From the NCBI GenBank assembly GCA_910587655.1, contig CAJUND010000014.1, positions 1 to 64,000 on the forward strand: a stretch of DNA of 64,000 nt. The letters run 5' to 3'. Positions 57,229 to 64,000 of the stretch are shown piece after piece. This DNA is from an uncultured Agathobacter sp. Its GTDB lineage: Bacteria > Bacillota > Clostridia > Lachnospirales > Lachnospiraceae. The notes beneath the pieces are model-generated. The model was not told where the DNA came from, did not search any database, and saw only the letters and a program-made list of their open reading frames with translations. Each line of letters starts with the position of its first letter. Positions within the stretch are counted from its first letter, which is position 1. A program made the translations under genes and the position numbers.

Positions 57229-58059
57229 CTAACGCTTCAGGTTATTTGCTGTATCGAGCATGGAATCCGAAGTAATAATTGCCTTGGAATTCAGCTCATA
57301 CGCCCTCTGTGCAATAATCATATTAACCATCTCGTCTGCAACCTGCACATTGGAACCTTCCAGGTACTTCTCATGCACTTTGCTCAATTTCAGTCCCGGA
57401 GTTGCACCTTCCAGCATCGGATTCCCGGATGCGGCAGTTGCCTGCAGGCGGCTGGAAGAAAGTTTCTGCAGACCTGCCGGATTATTAAACTGGTAAATTC
57501 CAAAGGACTGGTTCAAAGGCACCACTCTGCCGGTTGCCACGTCTTCATAGGAGATGCTGCCGTCCTGTGAAAAAATCATATTGCCGGAAGAAACCCCTTC
57601 CGGAACCATAATTACATTACCCTCTGTATCCAGTACCGGACATCCTTCTGCATCTGTCAGCATTGTGCCGCCGTCCGCAGTCTTTGCCCATGTAAAGTTA
57701 CCATTTCTGGTATAGTAGGTTTCCCCGTCAATTCCGCGTACGGCAAAAAATCCAAGGGAACCCGGACTTTCCAGTGCAAAGTCTGTCGGGCTTTCACTGG
57801 CAAGAAGCGCACCCTGCGTATACATGGACATGGTTGCTGCAACCCTTGTTCCAAGTCCGACCTGCGCGCCTACCGGCTTCTGCTCCCCGTTTGCCGTCGT
57901 TGTCCTTGTCTGGAGTGTCTGGTACAAAAGGGATTTAAACTCTGTCCGTTCGTTTTTATAACCTGTTGTATTAACATTTGACAGATTGTGTGAAATCGTG
58001 TCAAGGTTTGTCTGCTCTGCAATCATTCCGGTTGCCGCAGTGTAAAGTGCTCGCATCAT
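57229..58059 (-). CDS. flgG: flagellar basal-body rod protein FlgG (FlhP-like)
   Basis: A 276-residue rod/hook protein. The N-terminal rod motif is RALYTAATGMIAEQTNLDTISHNLSNVNTTGYKNERTEF. The C-terminus has YLEGSNVQVADEMVNMIIAQRAYELNSKAI, which forms coiled coils with neighbours. The start MMRALY fits. The order mbl-flgF-flgG matches mbl-flhO-flhP of Bacillus, so this is the FlhP equivalent. It is probably expressed from the SigD promoter at 58971. Confidence 0.92.
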   Translation of the reverse strand: MMRALYTAATGMIAEQTNLDTISHNLSNVNTTGYKNERTEFKSLLYQTLQTRTTTANGEQKPVGAQVGLGTRVAATMSMYTQGALLASESPTDFALESPGSLGFFAVRGIDGETYYTRNGNFTWAKTADGGTMLTDAEGCPVLDTEGNVIMVPEGVSSGNMIFSQDGSISYEDVATGRVVPLNQSFGIYQFNNPAGLQKLSSSRLQATAASGNPMLEGATPGLKLSKVHEKYLEGSNVQVADEMVNMIIAQRAYELNSKAIITSDSMLDTANNLKR

Positions 58060-58115
58060 AATATATCATCCTCCTTAAGTCTGCCTGTGCAGTTCCCCTG
58101 CGGGGAAATCACATA

Positions 58116-58913
58116 TTAAACCTTCCCAAGACTTACGACACGCTCAAGGGTGCTGTCAACGGAATTAATTACTTTCTGTCCCGCCTCATATGCCCTCTGA
58201 ATCGTAATCATATTAACCATCTCTTTAATAACATTGACATTGGAAGTTTCCAGTACTCCCTGCTCCACCTGACAGTCTGCTGCAACACGGTTGCCGCCGT
58301 CTAAAAGATTGTACAGGTTCTCGCCGTATTTTTCGAGATAGTCATAATTGTCAATATCCACCATTCCAAGCGTTCCTACCACCTGGTCATTCTGGGTAAT
58401 AATACCAAGTTTACTGACCTTGATTTCCGCGTTGGGATCCAGACGGATAAAATTCTGCTCTCTTGGGTCGCCGTTCATGGCGCCGGTCTGGTTCAGCACA
58501 TAATCGCCATCCTTAGTCACCAGATAGCCTTCTGTATTTACCGTAAAAGAACCGTCCCTGGTATACTTCACGGAGGTTTCTCCCTGCTTGTTTGTAAAAG
58601 CAATTGCAAAAAATCCCTGCCCGTCAATGGCAAAATCCACAGGATTATCCGTCACACGGAAGCTTCCGGAATCATAATCCGTATAAACCTCACCCAGATG
58701 AACTCCGTATGTAATCTCCCCCAGTCCTTTGGGACGGAAACCATTGGATGAATCATCAAGACGGTATGCCATTTCATCGGCAAATGAGCGGCAGGTGGTT
58801 CCCTCTTTTTTATAACCTGTTGTGTTTGAATTTGCCAGGTTATTTGCCAGAATATCCAGCCGTTTCATCTCATTTACCATTCCCATATGGGCAGTATATA
58901 AGCCTTTAACCAT
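58116..58913 (-). CDS. flgF: flagellar basal-body rod protein FlgF (FlhO-like)
   Basis: A 265-residue rod protein paralogous to the next gene. The N-terminal motif is VKGLYTAHMGMVNEMKRLDILANNLANSNTTGYKKEGTT. The middle has FAIDGQGFFAI, and the C-terminus VLETSNVNVIKEMVNMITIQRAYEAGQKVINS. ATG 58913 (MVKGLY) with AGAGGTG upstream is the start; the frame extends to 58949 across a palindrome. First gene of the flgF-flgG-flgJ group. Confidence 0.9.
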   Translation of the reverse strand: MVKGLYTAHMGMVNEMKRLDILANNLANSNTTGYKKEGTTCRSFADEMAYRLDDSSNGFRPKGLGEITYGVHLGEVYTDYDSGSFRVTDNPVDFAIDGQGFFAIAFTNKQGETSVKYTRDGSFTVNTEGYLVTKDGDYVLNQTGAMNGDPREQNFIRLDPNAEIKVSKLGIITQNDQVVGTLGMVDIDNYDYLEKYGENLYNLLDGGNRVAADCQVEQGVLETSNVNVIKEMVNMITIQRAYEAGQKVINSVDSTLERVVSLGKV

Positions 58914-58939
58914 TTGACACCTCTTCTTCGTATGTTTGC

Positions 58940-58957
58940 TGTAATGCATGCATTACA
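58940..58957. repeat. 18-bp perfect palindrome upstream of flgF
   Basis: TGTAATGCATGCATTACA, symmetric throughout. It lies in the 5' leader of flgF, between the SigD-like promoter and the ribosome binding site, so it could be an operator or an mRNA hairpin. Confidence 0.6.
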
Positions 58958-58970
58958 TGGGATATTATGT

Positions 58971-58997
58971 ATATCGGCATTATGCCGAGATAACTTA
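58971..58997 (-). promoter_or_regulatory. SigD (sigma-28) promoter of flgF-flgG-flgJ
   Basis: On the minus strand TAAG (58994-58997), a 15-base spacer and GCCGATAT (58971-58978). The SigD consensus is TAAA-N15-GCCGATAT, so the -10 is perfect and the -35 has one mismatch. It lies about 58 nt before the flgF ATG. TCGGCAT-T-ATGCCGA (58974-58988) overlaps it as a hairpin or palindrome. Confidence 0.75.
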
Positions 58998-59053
58998 CAT
59001 CTAAATTATGGAAATTCCGGACAGCCCAGCCGGAGGCTGAACTGTTCGCTGTA

Positions 59054-60049
59054 TTACTCTTCGTCCCTTTTTCCTGCGAGAAATTCCACATATTTCCCGG
59101 TTCCGATTGCCACGCAGGTCATTGGATGCTCCGCAGTCATGGTATTAATGCCTGTCTTTTCTTCAATCAGTTCTTCCAGCCCGCGGAGAAGCGCACCGCC
59201 GCCAGTCAGGACGATACCGCGGTCAGCCACGTCGGCAGCAAGCTCCGGCGGGGTTTTTTCCAGTACGGAATGTACTGCTTCTACAATCTGGAGGGTTGCC
59301 TCACGCAATGCCTCCTCTGTTTCCTCTGAACTGACAGTAATTGTGCGCGGAAGCCCGGTTACAAGATTACGCCCCCTGACGTCCATGGTTTCATTTTCCG
59401 GAAGCGGGTAACATGTACCGATTTTAATCTTGATGTCCTCTGCCGTGCGCTCTCCAATCAGCAGATTATGTTTTTTACGCATATAACGGACCAGCGCCTC
59501 GTCAAAATCGTCCCCCGCAATTTTTACGGAAGTACTGACAACGGAACCGCCCAGTGAAATCACTGCAATATCCGAGGTTCCTCCCCCGATATCCACAATC
59601 ATATTGCCGCACGGTCTTGCAATATCAATTCCGGCGCCGATTGCAGCTGCAATCGGCTCCTCAATAATCTCCACCTCGCGGGCGCCTGCCTGGTAGGTAG
59701 CGTCCTCTACTGCCTTTTTTTCCACTTCCGTCACGCCGCTCGGCACACACACACTGATGCGCGGTTTACGGAAACTTTTCTTTCCGAGCGCCTTCTGGAT
59801 AAAATACTTAATCATCTTCTCTGTCACGGTGTAATCCGAAATTACACCCTGGCGGAGCGGACGCACCGCAACAATATTGCCCGGCGTCCTGCCGAGCATC
59901 AGGCGCGCTTCCTCCCCGATTGCCTTAATTTTATTGGTATCCCTGTCAAATGCAACCACAGACGGCTCTTTTAACACAACACCTTTTCCTTTAATATATA
60001 CTAAAATACTCGCAGTACCTAAATCGATTCCGATATCTGATCCAATCAT
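59054..60049 (-). CDS. mreB: rod shape-determining actin MreB/Mbl
   Basis: A 331-residue bacterial actin. DIGIDLGTASILVYIKGKGVV is phosphate loop 1. VDIGGGTSDIAVISLGG is loop 2, and IVLTGGGALLRGLEELI the adenosine motif. It polymerises under the membrane and guides cell-wall synthesis in rods. Because flgF and flgG follow directly, as in Bacillus mbl-flhO-flhP, this is probably the Mbl-type paralogue. ATG 60049 is preferred; TTG 60058 is only 3 nt from the GGAAGGGG site. Its own promoter is at 60142-60169. Confidence 0.92.
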   Translation of the reverse strand: MIGSDIGIDLGTASILVYIKGKGVVLKEPSVVAFDRDTNKIKAIGEEARLMLGRTPGNIVAVRPLRQGVISDYTVTEKMIKYFIQKALGKKSFRKPRISVCVPSGVTEVEKKAVEDATYQAGAREVEIIEEPIAAAIGAGIDIARPCGNMIVDIGGGTSDIAVISLGGSVVSTSVKIAGDDFDEALVRYMRKKHNLLIGERTAEDIKIKIGTCYPLPENETMDVRGRNLVTGLPRTITVSSEETEEALREATLQIVEAVHSVLEKTPPELAADVADRGIVLTGGGALLRGLEELIEEKTGINTMTAEHPMTCVAIGTGKYVEFLAGKRDEE

Positions 60050-60141
60050 ATTGACCAATTCCCCTTCCTGATTTCATCTATCTAATCCCTGCCCTGTCAA
60101 AGGGCAAAGCACAGTTATTCATATTTTATACATACAGTTCC

Positions 60142-60169
60142 ATTATATACAATTAATTCCATTTTTCAA
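60142..60169 (-). promoter_or_regulatory. mreB promoter (TTGAAA-16-TATAAT)
   Basis: TTGAAA (60164-60169), a 16-base spacer and TATAAT (60142-60147) on the minus strand, 93 nt before the mreB ATG. Confidence 0.7.
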
Positions 60170-60234
60170 ACCTTTTTTTTATTTCCTTTGCAATTTTCCT
60201 GCGAAAACCACCTGCCAAAGGGAACTTTTTGTAT

Positions 60235-60261
60235 AAAAATGCCGCGGAATGGGGTTCCGGT
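60235..60261 (-). terminator. possible uvrA terminator
   Basis: On the minus strand CCGGAA and TTCCG(C)GG pair with one bulged C across a short loop, and CATTTTT follows. It lies 30 nt after the uvrA stop. Confidence 0.45.
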
Positions 60262-60290
60262 GTTATCCTCTGCATACCGGAGAACAAATC

Positions 60291-63134
60291 TTATTCCTGC
60301 TGCTCAAGATACGGTTTTAAAAACTTACCGGTATAGGAACCTTCTGTTTCGCATACCTCCTCAGGCGTTCCCTGTGCGATGACTGTTCCGCCGCCGTCGC
60401 CGCCCTCCGGTCCCATATCAATAATATAATCAGCCGTCTTAATAACATCCAGATTGTGTTCAATTACCACAACCGTATTGCCGCTGTCAGAAAGTCTGCG
60501 CAAAATCTCCACCAGCTTATGGACGTCTGCAAAATGAAGTCCCGTCGTCGGCTCATCCAGAACATAAATGGTTTTTCCGGTTCCGCGCCTGCTTAACTCC
60601 GTGGCAAGCTTAATCCTCTGCGCTTCACCGCCGGAAAGCTCTGTGGACGGCTGTCCCAGTTTGATATAGGAAAGCCCGACGTCATACAGTGTCTGGATTT
60701 TACGGTGGACACTCGGTACGTTTTTAAAAAACTCCAGCGCCTCCTCCACGGTCATGTCCAGTACTTCATAGATGTTTTTTCCTTTATATTTTACTTCAAG
60801 CGTCTCCCTGTTATACCGTCTGCCTCCGCAAACTTCACACGGTACATAAACATCCGGCATAAAATGCATCTCAATTTTTAAAATACCATCACCGCTGCAG
60901 GCTTCACACCGCCCGCCTTTCACATTAAAACTGAATCTTCCTTTTTTATAGCCCCTTGCCTTGGCATCTGCCGTTGCGGCAAACAGGTCGCGGATAATGT
61001 CAAAAACACCGGTATAGGTTGCAGGATTGGAACGCGGTGTGCGACCAATCGGGGACTGGTCAATATCTATAATTTTATCGAGCTGTTCCAGCCCTGTAAT
61101 TTCATCATGTTCTCCGGCAATACAGCGCGCCCTGTTTAAAGTTTTTGCCAGATGCTTGTACAGAATTTCATTTGTCAGGGAACTTTTTCCGGAACCGGAT
61201 ACCCCGGTTACCGCAGTCATCACCCCAAGCGGAATACTGACGTCAATATTTTTCAGGTTATTTTCCCTGGCGCCCTTTATGGTGATAAACCCGGCCGGCT
61301 TCCGTCTCTCATCCGGGACCGGAATTTTTTTCCTGCCGCTTAAGTAATCCCCTGTCACTGATTTTCTGCACTTCATGATTTCTGACGCAGTTCCTGCGGC
61401 AACCACTTCCCCGCCGTGTACCCCGGCTGCCGGACCAATATCGACGATAAAATCCGCTGCGCGCATGGTATCCTCATCGTGTTCCACAACAATTAAGGTA
61501 TTCCCCAGATTCTTTAAATTCATCAGCGCGCCAAGCAGTTTTTCATTATCCCGCTGGTGCAGTCCGATGCTTGGCTCATCCAGAATATAGGCAACTCCTA
61601 CCAGACCGGAGCCAATCTGTGTTGCAAGACGGATTCGCTGCGCCTCCCCACCGGAAAGCGTGGCGGTCGCACGGGTAAGCGTCAGGTATTCCAGTCCAAC
61701 CTCCTGTAAAAATCCCACGCGGGAACGGATTTCCTTTAATATCTGGTCCCCAATGTAATGCTGCTGTTCGGACAGTTCCATTTCATTTAAAAATACAACC
61801 AGATCCTTTACAGAAGAATTTGTGATTTCAAAAATATTTTTATCGCAGACCGTGACTGCAAGGGAACTTTCTTTCAGACGCTGCCCGTGGCAGGACGCAC
61901 ACGGCGTAATACGCATAAACTGTTCGTATTCCTGCTTCTGGGTCTCCGAACCGGTTTCCCTGTAACGCCGTTCCACATTATGGATAAGCCCTTCCCAGTT
62001 TAAGTCATACACGCCCTCCCCGCGCTGTCCTTTATAGTGTACTTTCAGGATTCTGCCGTCCCCTCCGTGAATCAGCATGTGTCGGATTTCTTTCGGAAGG
62101 TCTTTGTACGGGGTATCCAGGGAAAATCCATATCCTTCAGAAAGTGCGCGCAGTGTTGCGTACGTATAGCTGGACGAATCGGTGCAGGACTGCCAGCCCA
62201 TTACCTGGATGGCGCCCTCTGATATTGCAAGATTTTTATCCGGAATCATCAGGCTTTCGTCAAATTCCATTTTGTAGCCAAGTCCGTAACACACCGGACA
62301 TGCGCCAAACGGATTATTGAAAGAAAAACTCCGCGGTTCCACTTCATCCACACTGATTCCGCAGTCAGGGCACGCAAAATTCTGGGAAAAATTAATGGCT
62401 TCCCCGTCCACAACATCAATTACTGCATTTCCTTCTGAAAGGGAAAATATATTTTCCAGGGAATCCGTCAGTCTCTTTTCAATTCCCTCTTTAATCACCA
62501 GCCGGTCCACAACTATATCTATGTTGTGTTTGATGTTTTTGTCCATCGGAATTTCTTCTGAAAGTTCGTACATATTCCCGTCCACAATCACCCGGACATA
62601 TCCGCTCTTTTTTGCCTTTTCAAACAGTTTCTGGTGTTCGCCCTTTCGTCCCCTGACAACCGGTGCAAGCATCTGGATTTTTGTGCGCTCCGGAAGTTTC
62701 ATGACAGAATCCACCATCTGGTCTATGGTCTGTTTTTCAATGGCGCGTCCGCATTTCGGACAGTGCGGAATTCCGATTCTTGCATAAAGCAGACGGAAAT
62801 AATCATAAATTTCCGTAACTGTCCCGACCGTGGAACGCGGATTACGGTTTGTGGATTTCTGGTCTATGGAAATCGCCGGAGGAAGTCCCTCAATGGACTC
62901 CACATTTGGTTTCTCCATCTGTCCTAAAAACTGTCTTGCATAAGAGGAAAGGGATTCCATATAACGTCTCTGTCCCTCTGCATAAATGGTATCAAACGCA
63001 AGGGATGATTTTCCGGAACCGGACAGCCCTGTCAGTACGACAAATTCATCCCTTGGAATATCTATATCCAGGGATTTCAGGTTGTGTTCGCCGGCCCCCC
63101 GGATTTTAATGTATTTTCTTTCTTTCTTCGGCAT
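60291..63134 (-). CDS. uvrA: excinuclease ABC subunit A
   Basis: A 947-residue DNA damage-recognition ATPase of nucleotide excision repair. It has two ABC modules: Walker A GLSGSGKSSLAFDTIYAEGQ with signature LTLTRATATLSGGEAQRIRL, and Walker A GVSGSGKSSLTNEIL with LGQPSTELSGGEAQRIKLATE. Three zinc sites are visible (CPKCGRAIEKQ, CPDC..CPVC, CEACSGDG..CEVC). It lies 49 nt downstream of uvrB on the same strand, a common arrangement. Confidence 0.96.
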   Translation of the reverse strand: MPKKERKYIKIRGAGEHNLKSLDIDIPRDEFVVLTGLSGSGKSSLAFDTIYAEGQRRYMESLSSYARQFLGQMEKPNVESIEGLPPAISIDQKSTNRNPRSTVGTVTEIYDYFRLLYARIGIPHCPKCGRAIEKQTIDQMVDSVMKLPERTKIQMLAPVVRGRKGEHQKLFEKAKKSGYVRVIVDGNMYELSEEIPMDKNIKHNIDIVVDRLVIKEGIEKRLTDSLENIFSLSEGNAVIDVVDGEAINFSQNFACPDCGISVDEVEPRSFSFNNPFGACPVCYGLGYKMEFDESLMIPDKNLAISEGAIQVMGWQSCTDSSSYTYATLRALSEGYGFSLDTPYKDLPKEIRHMLIHGGDGRILKVHYKGQRGEGVYDLNWEGLIHNVERRYRETGSETQKQEYEQFMRITPCASCHGQRLKESSLAVTVCDKNIFEITNSSVKDLVVFLNEMELSEQQHYIGDQILKEIRSRVGFLQEVGLEYLTLTRATATLSGGEAQRIRLATQIGSGLVGVAYILDEPSIGLHQRDNEKLLGALMNLKNLGNTLIVVEHDEDTMRAADFIVDIGPAAGVHGGEVVAAGTASEIMKCRKSVTGDYLSGRKKIPVPDERRKPAGFITIKGARENNLKNIDVSIPLGVMTAVTGVSGSGKSSLTNEILYKHLAKTLNRARCIAGEHDEITGLEQLDKIIDIDQSPIGRTPRSNPATYTGVFDIIRDLFAATADAKARGYKKGRFSFNVKGGRCEACSGDGILKIEMHFMPDVYVPCEVCGGRRYNRETLEVKYKGKNIYEVLDMTVEEALEFFKNVPSVHRKIQTLYDVGLSYIKLGQPSTELSGGEAQRIKLATELSRRGTGKTIYVLDEPTTGLHFADVHKLVEILRRLSDSGNTVVVIEHNLDVIKTADYIIDMGPEGGDGGGTVIAQGTPEEVCETEGSYTGKFLKPYLEQQE

Positions 63135-63183
63135 ATCATTTCATTCCTTTAATCAAATTATTTTTCAGTCTTTTACTCCTTAA

Positions 63184-64000
63184 TTACAGTTCCCTCAGCA
63201 TATTTTTAAGGGATATCATCTTATCCCTGTATTCGGCTGCCGCCTCAAAATTAAGTTCTGTCGCTGCCTTCTGCATTTTTTTCTGGATATCGGCAATCAG
63301 TTTCTCCAGTTCTTTTTTGCTCATGGACTCAGGGTCTTTCGTAAATTCCATTTCCTCCGCAGCCACTTTTTTGGAAATCGCAATCAGTTCCCTGACAGAT
63401 TTTTGGATTGTGGTCGGGGTGATGCCGTGCTTTTTATTATACTCCTGCTGCAGCTTCCGGCGGCGTTCTGTTTCATCTATCGCCACACGCATGGAATCCG
63501 TCATTTTATCCGCGTACATGATGACATGGCCTTCACTGTTACGCGCCGCGCGCCCGATCGTCTGGATCAGGGACGTCTCCGAACGCAGAAAGCCTTCCTT
63601 GTCTGCATCCAGAATTGCCACCAGTGTGATTTCCGGAATATCCAGTCCCTCGCGCAGAAGGTTGATACCGACCAGTACATCAAACACATCCAGTCTCAGG
63701 TCACGGATAATTTCAGCACGCTCCAGCGTATCTATATCCGAATGCAGGTATTTTACCCTGATTCCCACTTCATTCATATACTGTGTCAGATCCTCCGCCA
63801 TCCGTTTTGTCAGAGTGGTTATCAGTACCTTATGATGCTCCTTTGTTTCTTTATTAACTTCTGTAATTAAATCGTCAATCTGTCCTTCCACCGGCCGCAC
63901 GGAAATCTCCGGATCAAGCAGTCCTGTCGGACGGATAATCTGTTCCACTTTAAGAAGTTCATGTTCTTTCTCATAGACATTCGGCGTCGCAGAAACAAAC
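63184..64000 (-). CDS. uvrB: excinuclease ABC subunit B, 3' part (5' end beyond window)
   Basis: The C-terminal 271 codons are visible and the frame is open to the right edge (FVSATPNVYEKEHELLKVEQIIRPTGLLDPE). Helicase motifs are IITEVNKETKEHHKVLITTLTKRMAEDLT, LHSDIDTLERAEIIRDLRLDVFDVLVGINLLREGLDIPE and ETSLIQTIGRAARN. The protein ends in the UVR domain that contacts UvrC (LNFEAAAEYRDKMISLKNML). The internal GTG at 63948 is not the real start. Confidence 0.95.
   Translation of the reverse strand, partial: FVSATPNVYEKEHELLKVEQIIRPTGLLDPEISVRPVEGQIDDLITEVNKETKEHHKVLITTLTKRMAEDLTQYMNEVGIRVKYLHSDIDTLERAEIIRDLRLDVFDVLVGINLLREGLDIPEITLVAILDADKEGFLRSETSLIQTIGRAARNSEGHVIMYADKMTDSMRVAIDETERRRKLQQEYNKKHGITPTTIQKSVRELIAISKKVAAEEMEFTKDPESMSKKELEKLIADIQKKMQKAATELNFEAAAEYRDKMISLKNMLREL

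Noticed and set aside
1..64000. CRISPR array, prophage or complete IS element
   Set aside because: I saw no regularly spaced identical repeats, no phage structural or integrase genes, and only a transposase fragment at 46224-46343.

Overview
The window looks like a Gram-positive, low-to-mid GC member of the Clostridia, most likely a motile, butyrate-forming Lachnospiraceae. The reasons are the thl-hbd-bcd-etfB-etfA butyryl-CoA cluster behind a Rex-type operator, flagellar rod genes next to an mbl-type mreB gene with a SigD-like promoter, family patterns typical of the group (DUF975, DUF4026, DUF2752, YcxB-like, Rpn nuclease, DUF4143 ATPase, SprA-related), and AGGAGG-type ribosome binding sites nearly everywhere. 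No species can be named from the sequence alone.

Layout. 1-515 (minus): two tRNA-Ser genes, and a consensus promoter that probably starts an rRNA operon lying off the left edge. 589-8214 (minus): a long housekeeping run, tex, YcxB-like, tsaE, tsaB, rimI, rnz, a small anchored protein, tsaD, ispD, carrying three of the t6A tRNA-modification genes. 8324-12676: small membrane proteins, a SprA-related metalloprotease-like protein, a DinJ/YafQ toxin-antitoxin pair and an ECF sigma/anti-sigma pair. 12854-17609 (plus): a chemoreceptor, an OPT peptide transporter with a PqqD-like partner and a lone PBECR-like nuclease gene, followed by a candidate small RNA with its own promoter and terminator (17633-17795). 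17914-30338: YihY, coaBC, a DHH phosphoesterase, a second ECF sigma/anti-sigma pair, a frameshifted AraC-GGDEF gene, an Rpn nuclease, an internally deleted DUF4143 ATPase, DUF4026, a lipoprotein and a CPBP protease. 30425-32473: an AgrC/AgrA-like two-component system with a 21-bp tandem repeat placed like a LytTR binding site in front of the CPBP gene. 32537-37744: the butyryl-CoA operon, without crotonase. 38000-43715: a degenerate HD-GYP protein and carAB behind a leader attenuator.

43785-52107 is the most unusual region. A large secreted multidomain protein (CBM-like, TSP3-like calcium repeats, a VWA-like domain and a C-terminal module) is followed downstream on the same strand by six tandem copies of a small single-pass membrane protein family. 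Each copy is preceded by a whole, truncated or vestigial copy of the large protein's C-terminal module. Module endings and membrane-protein subtypes co-vary: ends of the DSWFERLVKSI type sit beside LWGRAWP-type partners, and short W..Y ends beside VIPWKRT/IVPRERT-type partners. This is the layout of a polymorphic toxin with orphan toxin/immunity cassettes. I propose it as an undescribed family; toxicity is inference. The large gene carries one in-frame TAG between its signal peptide and mature part, and one cassette is disrupted by an IS remnant.

52321-64000 (minus): a secreted alkaline phosphatase, a GNAT enzyme with a C-terminal membrane anchor, recD2, flgJ-like/flgG/flgF rod genes, mbl-type mreB, uvrA and the 3' part of uvrB, which runs off the right edge.
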